Numbered from the stretch's first letter, positions 1 to 5,237 are shown. The stretch is 5,367 nucleotides of DNA from Clostridiales bacterium (GCA_003343815.1 QAKL01000052.1:1-5367); one strand, 5' to 3'. Made by a program: numbers and translations. Notes: generated by a model not told the origin, from the sequence alone.

Positions 1-1
1 G

Positions 2-55
2 CGTTTTCATCAAGATTTTCAAGGCATTAACCGCGTAGTGGAGGCAAGTTTGTAA
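2..55 (+). CDS. 3' end of an unidentified upstream gene (partial)
   Basis: Reading from base 2, 17 sense codons run open to a TAA at 53-55 and give the tail RFHQDFQGINRVVEASL. The start lies outside the window. In many Firmicutes the gene before yaaL-bofA is recR, but this tail does not resemble the usual RecR C-terminus, so I do not name it. The other two forward frames stop earlier (TAA at 28-30, TAG at 35-37), which weakly favours this frame. No terminator is visible between its stop and the next gene. The stretch is too short to be sure it is coding. Confidence 0.3.
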   Translation, partial: RFHQDFQGINRVVEASL

Positions 56-59
56 AAAT

Positions 60-89
60 GCATATATTTTCGGACTTTCGGGCATAATA
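60..89 (+). promoter_or_regulatory. Sporulation sigma factor promoter (sigma-G-like, possibly sigma-E) for yaaL-bofA
   Basis: GCATA at 60-64 and CATAATA at 83-89 are separated by 18 bases, matching the B. subtilis sigma-G consensus GHATR-N18-CATNHTA exactly. A sigma-E reading is also possible: ATATT at 64-68, a 14-base gap, then CATA at 83-86, but the second half of the sigma-E -10 fits poorly. Transcription would start near 96, leaving a leader of about 24 bases before the ATG at 120. BofA is known to act in the membrane around the forespore from the mother-cell side, so sigma-E would make more biological sense even though sigma-G is the better match. Confidence 0.5.
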
Positions 90-119
90 TTTACTAAAAT
101 AAGCTTGGGAGGGAGAAAT

Positions 120-341
120 ATGCGCTATAGCTATCAGATGAGCAACGAGCAAATTATTAATGAGATTAACGAGGTGCGTGCGCATTGGAACGGTTTAAAC
201 TGCCGCTTGAACGAGGTGGCAGATAAGCGCGTGATTGAGCAGCTGATTTATGAGATGCTGGCGGATGAGAAGCGTTACAGTTATCTTTTGGAATTGGCGA
301 AAGCCAATGATTTGCACGCGATTGCTCCGATTATTCGCTAA
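120..341 (+). CDS. yaaL: YaaL-like DUF2508 family small protein
   Basis: This encodes a 73-residue soluble, charged and mostly helical protein of unknown function. Its size and sequence style (an N-terminal QMSNEQIINEI segment and a later LADEKRYSYLLELAKAN segment) fit DUF2508, whose B. subtilis member YaaL (about 74 residues) sits directly before bofA. The position here, 13 bases before bofA, is the strongest support for the call. An in-frame TTG at 105 would add five residues, but it overlaps the GGGAGGGAG ribosome binding site (107-115), so the ATG at 120 is the real start. I see no signal peptide, membrane segment or catalytic motif. It is probably co-transcribed with bofA from the sporulation-type promoter just upstream. 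Family assignment is fairly secure; function is unknown. Confidence 0.85.
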   Translation: MRYSYQMSNEQIINEINEVRAHWNGLNCRLNEVADKRVIEQLIYEMLADEKRYSYLLELAKANDLHAIAPIIR

Positions 342-354
342 ATGAGGTGAAAAT

Positions 355-609
355 ATGGAGTATCTGGCGGGGATTGTGCTTGTGATGCCTGCGGCGGTGG
401 GTGGATATTTGCTGAAAAATTCCGCTATTCTTTGGCAAAAAATAGCGGCGCAGCTGCTTTTGGCTTTGGCAGGATTAATTACGTTAAAGCTTGTCGGCGA
501 TTATCTGGGAGTAAAAATTGCGGTAAATATAGCGAGTTTGCTTTTGATAGCGTTTTTGGGGCTGCCGGGAGCTGGGCTGGTGGTTGTTTTAAATTTTATT
601 TTGGGATGA
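355..609 (+). CDS. bofA: BofA family inhibitor of pro-sigma-K processing
   Basis: This 84-residue, very hydrophobic protein matches BofA in length (B. subtilis BofA is 87 residues) and in its C-terminal pattern: AVNIAS around residues 56-61, then FLGLPGAGLVVVLNFIL at 67-83, equivalent to the family's LGIPG...L block. Hydrophobic segments lie at about 4-20, 28-47 and 59-83, so it is an integral membrane protein. In B. subtilis BofA sits with SpoIVFA and the protease SpoIVFB in the membrane around the forespore and delays cleavage of pro-sigma-K until the forespore signals. Asn58 may correspond to a functionally important BofA asparagine, and the family's nearby Thr appears to be Ser61 here. 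The ATG at 355 follows GAGGTGA (344-350). It is the second gene of the yaaL-bofA pair and ends just before a strong terminator. Confidence 0.9.
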   Translation: MEYLAGIVLVMPAAVGGYLLKNSAILWQKIAAQLLLALAGLITLKLVGDYLGVKIAVNIASLLLIAFLGLPGAGLVVVLNFILG

Positions 610-612
610 AAA

Positions 613-649
613 ACAGCATATCTATAGGATAGATATGCTGTCGTTTTTT
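613..649 (+). terminator. Intrinsic terminator after bofA, probably bidirectional
   Basis: A perfect 13-bp stem (613-625 with 629-641, core CAGCATATCTAT) has a 3-base loop and is followed by CG and six Ts. On the minus strand the same stem is followed by TTTT (complement of 609-612), so it can also end the convergent thioredoxin-like gene, whose stop codon lies 20 bases away and which has no other terminator. Confidence 0.9.
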
Positions 650-669
650 ACTGTGAAGATTAGTTTGGC

Positions 670-1038
670 TTAAAATAAGCTTTTTAATTTGCCGAAGAAA
701 CCTTTGCCGCTTGAAAGCAGGTGTTTGGTTTCTTTGCGAATGATTTCATCGCTGATATTGCCGGGCAGAGCTTCTTTTTTCTCGCCTTTATCGATAAAGA
801 CGGTCTGCGGCACGCCTAAAAGCTTCATTTCCTTAAAACGAGCCAAAACTTCCGGATCGGAAACGCTCAGTGAGTAAAATTTGATTTTGCCTTCGAACTC
901 ACCGGATACTTTTTCGGCTACAGGCACTAAATGCTTGCAGACGCTGCAGGACTCTTTATGAAAGACCATGACGCAAGTTTCTTTGTCTTCTTTGATGATT
1001 TCATCAAATTCTTCGGCATTAATAGGAATCATGCTCAT
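670..1038 (-). CDS. Thioredoxin-fold protein with a CSVC active site
   Basis: This 122-residue protein has thioredoxin hallmarks: the strand TCVMVFHK (21-28), the redox pair CSVC (Cys31-Ser-Val-Cys34) at the start of the next helix, and GVPQTVFI (75-82) with the expected cis-proline at Pro77. It lacks the WCGPC motif of housekeeping thioredoxin and has no signal peptide, so it is a cytoplasmic thioredoxin-like oxidoreductase with unknown partners. The C-terminal tail (about 104-122) is Lys/Phe-rich and extends past the usual fold. The start is the ATG at 1038: GAGGTG (1045-1050) lies six bases before it. A GTG at 1047 is inside that ribosome binding site, and the next ATG (1032) is too far away. 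It is a single-gene unit, divergent from yigZ and convergent with bofA. A disulfide reductase role is inferred from fold and motif only. Confidence 0.85.
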   Translation of the reverse strand: MSMIPINAEEFDEIIKEDKETCVMVFHKESCSVCKHLVPVAEKVSGEFEGKIKFYSLSVSDPEVLARFKEMKLLGVPQTVFIDKGEKKEALPGNISDEIIRKETKHLLSSGKGFFGKLKSLF

Positions 1039-1068
1039 AATTATCACCTCGTTATGTATGATAGAATT

Positions 1069-1097
1069 ATTATAAACTATTTTACGCTAAAGTGCAA
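1069..1097 (-). promoter_or_regulatory. Sigma-A-type promoter for the thioredoxin-like gene
   Basis: Read on the minus strand, TTGCAC (1097-1092) and a perfect TATAAT (1074-1069) are separated by 17 bases. Only the TTG half of the -35 element fits well, but spacing and -10 are ideal. Initiation near 1062 would give a leader of about 24 bases ending in the GAGGTG ribosome binding site. Confidence 0.65.
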
Positions 1098-1236
1098 ACA
1101 ATATTACGAAAAATTGTTGTTTTTTTAAAGAAATTTTTCGAAAAAATATTTAAGTAAAATTTTCAAGGCTCATTTTATAAAATATTTGAACAGTAATATA
1201 ATGTCAATGTAAATAATGTGTAAAGATTGTTGGTTA
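1098..1236. other. AT-rich intergenic stretch beside the DnaA boxes
   Basis: This part of the divergent gap is extremely AT-rich: 1101-1160 contains only 8 G or C in 60 bases. It includes the perfect 12-base palindrome TTTTTCGAAAAA (1134-1145). A promoter for yigZ should lie here. Weak candidates are an isolated TATAAT at 1197-1202 with no good -35, or TTGAAC (1186-1191) with a poor TAAATA 18 bases on. Such DNA next to DnaA boxes could melt easily, as an origin unwinding element does, but its sequence alone does not prove this. Confidence 0.45.
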
Positions 1237-1320
1237 TTATCCACAGTTAGATAGCGCTGTTTAGCTTATCCACAAGACTTATCAACATTATCCACAAGCA
1301 TAGGCGTTCATTTATCCACA
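1237..1320 (+). promoter_or_regulatory. Cluster of DnaA boxes
   Basis: The consensus DnaA box TTATCCACA occurs exactly four times, at 1237-1245, 1266-1274, 1288-1296 and 1312-1320. A one-mismatch copy, TTATCAACA, lies at 1279-1287 and directly abuts the third perfect box. All five are on the plus strand and point toward yigZ, whose start codon is 38 bases beyond the last box. Consensus boxes of this density are expected at replication origins, at DnaA-titrating clusters like those known around the B. subtilis chromosome, or at DnaA-controlled promoters. No dnaA, dnaN or rpmH is in the window, so I call it a DnaA binding cluster rather than oriC. Confidence 0.88.
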
Positions 1321-1357
1321 AAAAATCAAGAAAAATGCACAAACGGAGGCGGAAAAT

Positions 1358-1990
1358 TTGCTGAAAAAATATAAATCTTTGCGCAAAGTTGATGAAAAAG
1401 AAATTATTATTGAGAAGTCTTCTTTTATCGGCACTGCGAAAGCGGTGGCAGACGAAGAGGAGGCGTTGGAATTTATCCGTGAGGTGAAAAAAAGACACTA
1501 TGAGGCGACACACAATGTGTATGCGTATATTTTGGGCGATGATAATAATATTCAGCGTTTCAGCGATGACGGCGAGCCCTCAGGGACGGCGGGAGTGCCG
1601 GTCTTAGAGGTGTTAAAAAAGAATGATTTGCGCAATGTCTGTGCGGTGGTGACCAGATATTTCGGCGGGATCAAGCTGGGCAAGGGTGGGCTGGTGCGCG
1701 CCTACAGCAAAGGCGCAGCGGCGGCGCTTGAAGCATCGGAGGTCATTTGGCGCACGCTTTATAAAGTAGTGGCGGTAAAGGTGGATTACACGCTTTTGGG
1801 GATGATGCAAAATCAGCTGAAATTGGACGGATACGCTTTGCGCAATATTAATTACGCCGATAATGTGGTTTTTGAGGTATATGTAGAGAATAATCAAACA
1901 GAGGATTTCCTCGCTAAAGTGACGGATTGGTGCAATGCCCGCGTTGAAACGCAAATTATTGACGAAGAATATTTAATCGAAGAATGTTAA
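1358..1990 (+). CDS. yigZ: YigZ/YvyE family protein (IMPACT, UPF0029)
   Basis: This is a 210-residue cytoplasmic protein. The N-terminal UPF0029/IMPACT domain (about 15-125) carries the family signatures FSDDGEPSGTAG (68-79) and VTRYFGGIKLGKGGLVRAY (98-116). The C-terminal part (about 135-198) fits the ferredoxin-like DUF1949 domain. Length matches bacterial YigZ/YvyE (a little over 200 residues). The biochemical role is not settled; its eukaryotic relative IMPACT works in translation control through GCN1. The start is TTG at 1358, set by GGAGG at 1345-1349 with eight bases between. It stands alone between the DnaA-box cluster and its own terminator, so DnaA could influence its transcription; this is inference. 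In the second signature Lys109 stands where relatives often have a small residue. Confidence 0.93.
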   Translation: MLKKYKSLRKVDEKEIIIEKSSFIGTAKAVADEEEALEFIREVKKRHYEATHNVYAYILGDDNNIQRFSDDGEPSGTAGVPVLEVLKKNDLRNVCAVVTRYFGGIKLGKGGLVRAYSKGAAAALEASEVIWRTLYKVVAVKVDYTLLGMMQNQLKLDGYALRNINYADNVVFEVYVENNQTEDFLAKVTDWCNARVETQIIDEEYLIEEC

Positions 1991-2020
1991 AAAAGCCTGC
2001 GGCGCTATCCGCAGGCTTTT
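1991..2020 (+). terminator. Intrinsic terminator after yigZ
   Basis: A perfect 12-bp stem (1991-2002 with 2009-2020, core GCCTGCGG/CCGCAGGC) has a 6-base loop. It begins right after the yigZ stop codon. The T tract is only the four Ts inside the stem's right arm, so it is short but GC-rich. It separates yigZ from the sleB promoter. Confidence 0.85.
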
Positions 2021-2023
2021 AGC

Positions 2024-2053
2024 GTATATAAAGGCAGGTTTTACCGCATAATA
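2024..2053 (+). promoter_or_regulatory. Sigma-G (forespore) promoter for sleB-ypeB
   Basis: GTATA (2024-2028), 18 bases, then CATAATA (2047-2053) matches the sigma-G consensus GHATR-N18-CATNHTA at every fixed position. The sigma-E pattern fits badly at the same spot. Transcription would start near 2060, giving a very short leader that begins just before the ribosome binding site. Forespore expression agrees with B. subtilis, where sleB-ypeB is transcribed by sigma-G. Confidence 0.75.
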
Positions 2054-2061
2054 GGTAAAAC
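2038..2061. repeat. Perfect inverted repeat around the sleB -10 element
   Basis: GTTTTACC (2038-2045) and GGTAAAAC (2054-2061) form a perfect 8+8 dyad around GCATAATA, which contains the sigma-G -10. The right arm touches GAGGTG of the sleB ribosome binding site. Because transcription should start near 2060, the mRNA would lack the left arm, so the dyad is more likely a DNA operator than an RNA hairpin. The cognate regulator is unknown. Confidence 0.65.
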
Positions 2062-2072
2062 GAGGTGAGATG

Positions 2073-2522
2073 ATGAAAAAAACTATTTGCATTTTGCTTA
2101 TTGGCGCGCTTTTTTGGTTTAATCCATGCAGTGCGGCAAAGGAAGCTTACGGCGCCCAAGGCACCTACAGCAGCAACGATACTTATGTCTTGGCCAAAAT
2201 GATTCACGGCGAGGCCAGGGGAGAGCCGTATATCGGTATGGTGGCAGTCGGGGCGGTGATTTTAAATCGAGTGAAGGATAAAAAGTTTCCCGACAGCGTT
2301 TATGGGGTGTGCTTTCAGCCGGGAGCATTTGACGCGGTGAAAGACGGGCAGTATTATCTGGAGCCGAGTCAAAGCGCGATCAAAGCTGCGAAAGCAGCGC
2401 TAAACGGCTGGGATCCGACGTATGGTGCGCTTTATTATTGGAATCCCAAGACGGCGACGAGCAAATGGATATGGTCCAGAACGATCGTGACGGAAATAGG
2501 TCGGCATGTATTCGGAGTGTGA
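2073..2522 (+). CDS. sleB: SleB-type spore cortex-lytic enzyme
   Basis: This is a 149-residue secreted cell wall hydrolase of the SleB/CwlJ family (Hydrolase_2). A signal peptide is visible: KK at 2-3, hydrophobic 4-17, possible cleavage after Ala21 or Ala22. The catalytic domain starts with LAKMIHGEARGEP (40-52), with Glu47 as the likely catalytic acid, continues with VAVGAVILNRV (57-67) and ends in YYWNPKTATSKWIWSR (121-136). SleB is a lytic transglycosylase that degrades delta-lactam-containing cortex during germination. B. subtilis SleB has about 305 residues with an N-terminal peptidoglycan-binding domain; that domain is absent here. The size recalls CwlJ, but the signal peptide and adjacent ypeB point to SleB. 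The ATG at 2073 is five bases from GAGGTG (2062-2067); the overlapping ATG at 2070 is too close. Confidence 0.92.
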   Translation: MKKTICILLIGALFWFNPCSAAKEAYGAQGTYSSNDTYVLAKMIHGEARGEPYIGMVAVGAVILNRVKDKKFPDSVYGVCFQPGAFDAVKDGQYYLEPSQSAIKAAKAALNGWDPTYGALYYWNPKTATSKWIWSRTIVTEIGRHVFGV

Positions 2523-2526
2523 GAAA

Positions 2527-3876
2527 ATGGGGAAAAACAGTAAGTTGCTCACTATTGTTTTAGTGCTTAGTATTTTAGGCAATATAGTGCTGGGGTATGG
2601 GCTTTACCGCGAGAGCAAGGATCATCAAGCAGTCAAAATAGCGGTAGAGAATAATTATCAGCGCGACTTTTTAAAATTAAACGATAATGTGGAGCAAATC
2701 AAGCTGCAATTAGCCCAAAGTTTGGTGAGCGCCAGCGATGAGCAGTTGCTTTTAGGGGTGAGCAATTTATGGCGGGCGGTGTACGGCGCGCTTAACAGCT
2801 TGAATGCTTTGCCTTTAAATGCCGAGGAATTAGCGGAAACGGGGAGTTTTTTGCGGGATACGGCAGAGTACAGCTATTATCTGCTTCGCCAGATAATTAT
2901 TTCGTCCGAGGGTATGAGCGACGGGCAGTGGGATAAATTAGAGGAGTTTTATAAGCGCGCACAAGCGGTGCAAAGCGAATTGGATAAAATCCAAGCGCAG
3001 GCATTAAAGGAAAATTGGCGTTTCAGCGAGATTGATTTGGCTGAGGATAACACGATCGCGGCGGCTTTTCGCGGGATAGAGGAAAAGGTCGCGGCATTTC
3101 CTTTGCTGGAATTAGAGGAGGGTGTGCGCAAGATAGAACCCGAGCTGCAGCCGATAGAGGGCGTGCAAATTAGCGCGGAGGAGGCTTTAGAAACGGCAGC
3201 GGAGTTCGGCAATGCATTTTTTGACGGAGATTATGAAGCTAAGCTGGAATATACGGCTGATAGCAGTGAGATTTCGACCTATGGTGCGCGGCTAGAGGGA
3301 AAAAATACGGAGCCTATTTATATTGAAATTAGTCAAAAGGGCGGGCATATTTTGCAGATGTACCGTTATCAGACTCAAGGCAGAGAAAGACTAAGCACAG
3401 CCGAGGCAGAGGATGCCGCCGAAAGCTTTTTAGAGAAAATGGGCTTTCGCAATTTAGCGAAAGTGGACGCTTTAAAGTATGACGATAGTCTGGATTTGAC
3501 GTATGTGCCGTGCCAAGACGGGGTTTATTTGTACGCTGATATGCTCAAAGTAATGGTTTCTTTGGAAAACGGTGAAATTTTGAGTTTTGACCAAAGCAGC
3601 TATATTACCCATCATTACGAGCGGGAAATTAAGCCGCCTAAGCTTTCTAAGGAGGAGGTCGTGCGCAAGATGAATCCTCATTTTCAGATTTCTGAGCTGA
3701 GACTGGCTTTGATTGGGGATGATTATACCCGAGGAGAATTTTTAACCTATGAGGTGCGCGGAGTGATAAACGATGAAGAATTTGCCGTTTTTGTCGATGC
3801 GGATACCGCTCGCGAGCGGCGGATAGTGAAATTGGAGCAAAATGCGGAATATGAGTTTCCTGTGGAGGAAAGATAA
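2527..3876 (+). CDS. ypeB: Germination protein YpeB
   Basis: This 449-residue protein matches B. subtilis YpeB (about 450 residues). An N-terminal membrane anchor spans about 7-26. A helical region follows, with the YpeB-like stretches ENNYQRDFLKLNDNVEQIK (41-59) and SNLWRAVYGALNSL (79-92). Three PepSY-like repeats occupy about 215-285, 288-360 and 372-437. YpeB is needed for SleB to be kept and placed correctly in the spore, and the two proteins stabilise each other; it has no known enzymatic activity. The chosen start is the ATG at 2527, seven bases after GGAGTG (2514-2519) inside the end of sleB. An in-frame ATG at 2506 would overlap sleB and lies before this ribosome binding site. Only four bases separate the genes, so they form one operon. 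No terminator is visible after its stop. Confidence 0.95.
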   Translation: MGKNSKLLTIVLVLSILGNIVLGYGLYRESKDHQAVKIAVENNYQRDFLKLNDNVEQIKLQLAQSLVSASDEQLLLGVSNLWRAVYGALNSLNALPLNAEELAETGSFLRDTAEYSYYLLRQIIISSEGMSDGQWDKLEEFYKRAQAVQSELDKIQAQALKENWRFSEIDLAEDNTIAAAFRGIEEKVAAFPLLELEEGVRKIEPELQPIEGVQISAEEALETAAEFGNAFFDGDYEAKLEYTADSSEISTYGARLEGKNTEPIYIEISQKGGHILQMYRYQTQGRERLSTAEAEDAAESFLEKMGFRNLAKVDALKYDDSLDLTYVPCQDGVYLYADMLKVMVSLENGEILSFDQSSYITHHYEREIKPPKLSKEEVVRKMNPHFQISELRLALIGDDYTRGEFLTYEVRGVINDEEFAVFVDADTARERRIVKLEQNAEYEFPVEER

Positions 3877-3903
3877 AGTTTTGGTTTCAATCCGAAATAA
3901 AGA

Positions 3904-3931
3904 TTGCTTTCCGCACGCAGTATGATATAAT
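3904..3931 (+). promoter_or_regulatory. Putative sigma-A-like promoter for pdaA
   Basis: TATAAT at 3926-3931 is preceded by TGA (3923-3925), an extended -10. TTGCTT at 3904-3909 lies 16 bases upstream as a partial -35. The 77-base gap after ypeB has no terminator, so pdaA may also be reached by readthrough from the sigma-G promoter. I found no good sigma-G or sigma-E match here. Confidence 0.5.
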
Positions 3932-3953
3932 AAATAAAAAAGGAGGTTATTTA

Positions 3954-4970
3954 ATGACACGAACGAGAAGCAATACCCAATATAAATTGACCTCACTGGG
4001 CAAGATAGTTTTGGCAGTTTGCTTGATAGGTTTGTTTACGTTAGGACTTTTTATAGGGAAAAGCATTTTTGCAAATGCAGGTGGCAGCACGCCTGCACCA
4101 AATCCGCCTGATTCAGCTGTCGGAGCGCCGATAGACGGTAATGATAACGGAGATAGTAAAGACGTTCAGCAGGATGCGGCGTCAGGTGCAGATAATACCC
4201 AAGCTCCTGCAAGCACCTCGGCGGCGGTCGTTCCTGCATTGGGCTATGATGAGAGCAAATTAAGCGCGTTAGATACGAAATCCTCGGGCTGGGGTTTCGG
4301 CAATAATGTCGATGAAAATAACCGTCCGATAGGATCGATCAATGCCGAGAATGCTTACAGCAAATACGACGCGGATTTTATCGCGCCTCAGACGAAAAAT
4401 GTCTACCTGACGATTGATGAGGGTTATGAAAACGGCTACACGAGCAAAATTTTGGACGTTTTAAAGGAAAAAGAGTGCCCGGCGGTGTTTTTTGTGACGC
4501 TTTCGTATGTGAAAAGTAATCCAGAATTGGTGCAGAGGATGATCAATGAGGGACATGTGGTGGGCAATCACAGTTCGACGCATCCGTCTAAGGGCTTGCC
4601 GAGTCAGACGATTGCCGAACAGGCGAAAGAAGTAACTGAGCTGCATAAGTATGTTAAGGATAATTTCGGCTATGATATGTACCTTTTCCGCTTCCCTGCG
4701 GGGATTTACAGCGAACAGTCGCTGGCACTGGTTCAGGAATTGGGCTATCGCAGTGTGTTCTGGAGCTTTGCTTATAGAGACTGGGAGACGGATAATCAGC
4801 CTGATCCTGCGGCTTCATTGGCAAAGTTAAACAGCAAAATGCATGAGGGTGCGATTTATCTGCTTCATGCGGTAAGTGCGACTAATACTGAAATTATGGG
4901 GCAATTTATCGATGATACAAGAGCGGCTGGGTATACGTTTGCTACCTATCCGCAGAGTTTCAGCAAGTAA
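3954..4970 (+). CDS. pdaA: PdaA-type polysaccharide deacetylase (muramic-delta-lactam synthesis)
   Basis: This 338-residue enzyme has one membrane anchor or uncleaved signal (about 17-36), a low-complexity Ala/Pro/Asp/Gly linker (42-95) and a NodB-type deacetylase domain (about 148-335). PdaA features include TIDEGYENGYTSKILDVLK (153-171) with Asp155 as likely catalytic base, NHSSTH (205-210) supplying metal ligands His206 and His210, RFPAG (246-250), DW (276-277) and LLHAVS (303-308) with His305. PdaA removes the acetyl group from peptide-free muramic acid so that it cyclises to muramic-delta-lactam, the cortex mark required by germination enzymes. B. subtilis PdaA has about 263 residues; the extra length is mostly the linker. 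AGGAGG (3941-3946) lies seven bases before the ATG. Its position behind sleB-ypeB supports a cortex role. The second motif residue is Glu156, where NodB enzymes usually have Asp and B. subtilis PdaA has Asn. Confidence 0.92.
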   Translation: MTRTRSNTQYKLTSLGKIVLAVCLIGLFTLGLFIGKSIFANAGGSTPAPNPPDSAVGAPIDGNDNGDSKDVQQDAASGADNTQAPASTSAAVVPALGYDESKLSALDTKSSGWGFGNNVDENNRPIGSINAENAYSKYDADFIAPQTKNVYLTIDEGYENGYTSKILDVLKEKECPAVFFVTLSYVKSNPELVQRMINEGHVVGNHSSTHPSKGLPSQTIAEQAKEVTELHKYVKDNFGYDMYLFRFPAGIYSEQSLALVQELGYRSVFWSFAYRDWETDNQPDPAASLAKLNSKMHEGAIYLLHAVSATNTEIMGQFIDDTRAAGYTFATYPQSFSK

Positions 4971-4971
4971 T

Positions 4972-5007
4972 AAAAAATCCAAAGAGAAAATTCTCTTTGG
5001 ATTTTTT
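4972..5007 (+). terminator. Intrinsic terminator after pdaA
   Basis: An inverted repeat of 17 bases per arm (4972-4988 with 4991-5007; core TCCAAAGAGAA/TTCTCTTTGGA) begins one base after the pdaA stop and ends in six Ts. The symmetric A and T tracts mean it could also stop minus-strand transcription coming from the tRNA side. Confidence 0.92.
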
Positions 5008-5024
5008 GCACTATTTTTGATAAA

Positions 5025-5097
5025 CGCCCGTTCGATTCCCATAAATATAAAAAGCTCAAAGAAAAATCTTTGAGCTTTAAGCGGGTAAAGGGAATCG
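5025..5097. repeat. Direct repeat copy A: tRNA-Gly 3'-end remnant plus terminator
   Basis: This 73-base segment nearly matches 5238-5311. Read on the minus strand it holds the last 18 bases of a tRNA-Gly (5097-5080: part of the T arm, the 3' acceptor strand and the discriminator base). After one base comes a 12-bp hairpin (5051-5062 with 5067-5078). The rest of the tRNA is missing: beyond 5097 the sequence diverges completely. The hairpin differs from copy B by a paired change at its top (A:T here, G:C there), so the stem is intact in both. It may still act as a terminator. Confidence 0.8.
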
Positions 5098-5237
5098 CTC
5101 CGCTCACGCCGCTATAGGTATTCATTTTTTTGAATCTTTAAGTGCATGTTAAACACCTTTTTGTTCGGGGTTAGATAGTTGTTCGCTATCACGCCGGGGC
5201 GTTTTGCTTTATCCTCGCTATGCGCTCGGCGCAAAAG
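5098..5237. other. Non-coding spacer between the two repeat copies
   Basis: These 140 bases contain no gene I can support. Visible structure is limited to small dyads: ATTCA...TGAAT at 5120-5135, GATAG...CTATC at 5174-5190, and GGCGC-AAAA-GCGCC at 5228-5241, which runs into copy B. None has a T tract. The word CGCTAT occurs three times (5110-5115, 5184-5189, 5216-5221), but I see no wider repeat unit. Confidence 0.6.

Noticed and set aside
432..632. Plus-strand frame overlapping bofA
   Set aside because: It runs out of frame through bofA and into its terminator; the bofA frame shows the family signature.
1237..1320. Calling the DnaA-box cluster the chromosomal origin
   Set aside because: No dnaA, dnaN or rpmH is present, and clusters of this kind also occur away from oriC. 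Skew and marker-frequency data are needed, so it is annotated only as a DnaA binding cluster.
1247..1513. Minus-strand 88-codon open frame across the DnaA boxes and the start of yigZ
   Set aside because: It lies antisense to the well-supported yigZ start and covers the boxes. Its Phe-rich low-complexity product has no recognisable family.
1613..1954. Minus-strand 113-codon open frame inside yigZ
   Set aside because: It is an antisense shadow of a conserved gene, with no domain and no supporting ribosome binding site.
2038..2061. RNA hairpin hiding the sleB ribosome binding site
   Set aside because: The predicted sigma-G start near 2060 would leave the left arm out of the transcript. It remains possible only if transcription begins further upstream.
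3877..3953. Terminator between ypeB and pdaA
   Set aside because: No stable hairpin with a T tract is visible in this gap.
4876..5073. Plus-strand frame running from pdaA through its terminator
   Set aside because: It reads through a strong hairpin and into the repeat copy; the product is Lys/Ile/Ser-rich with no family resemblance.
5192..5205. GC-rich dyad CGCCGGGGCG followed by TTTT as a terminator
   Set aside because: The loop would be only two bases, so it cannot form a normal hairpin, and no gene ends there.
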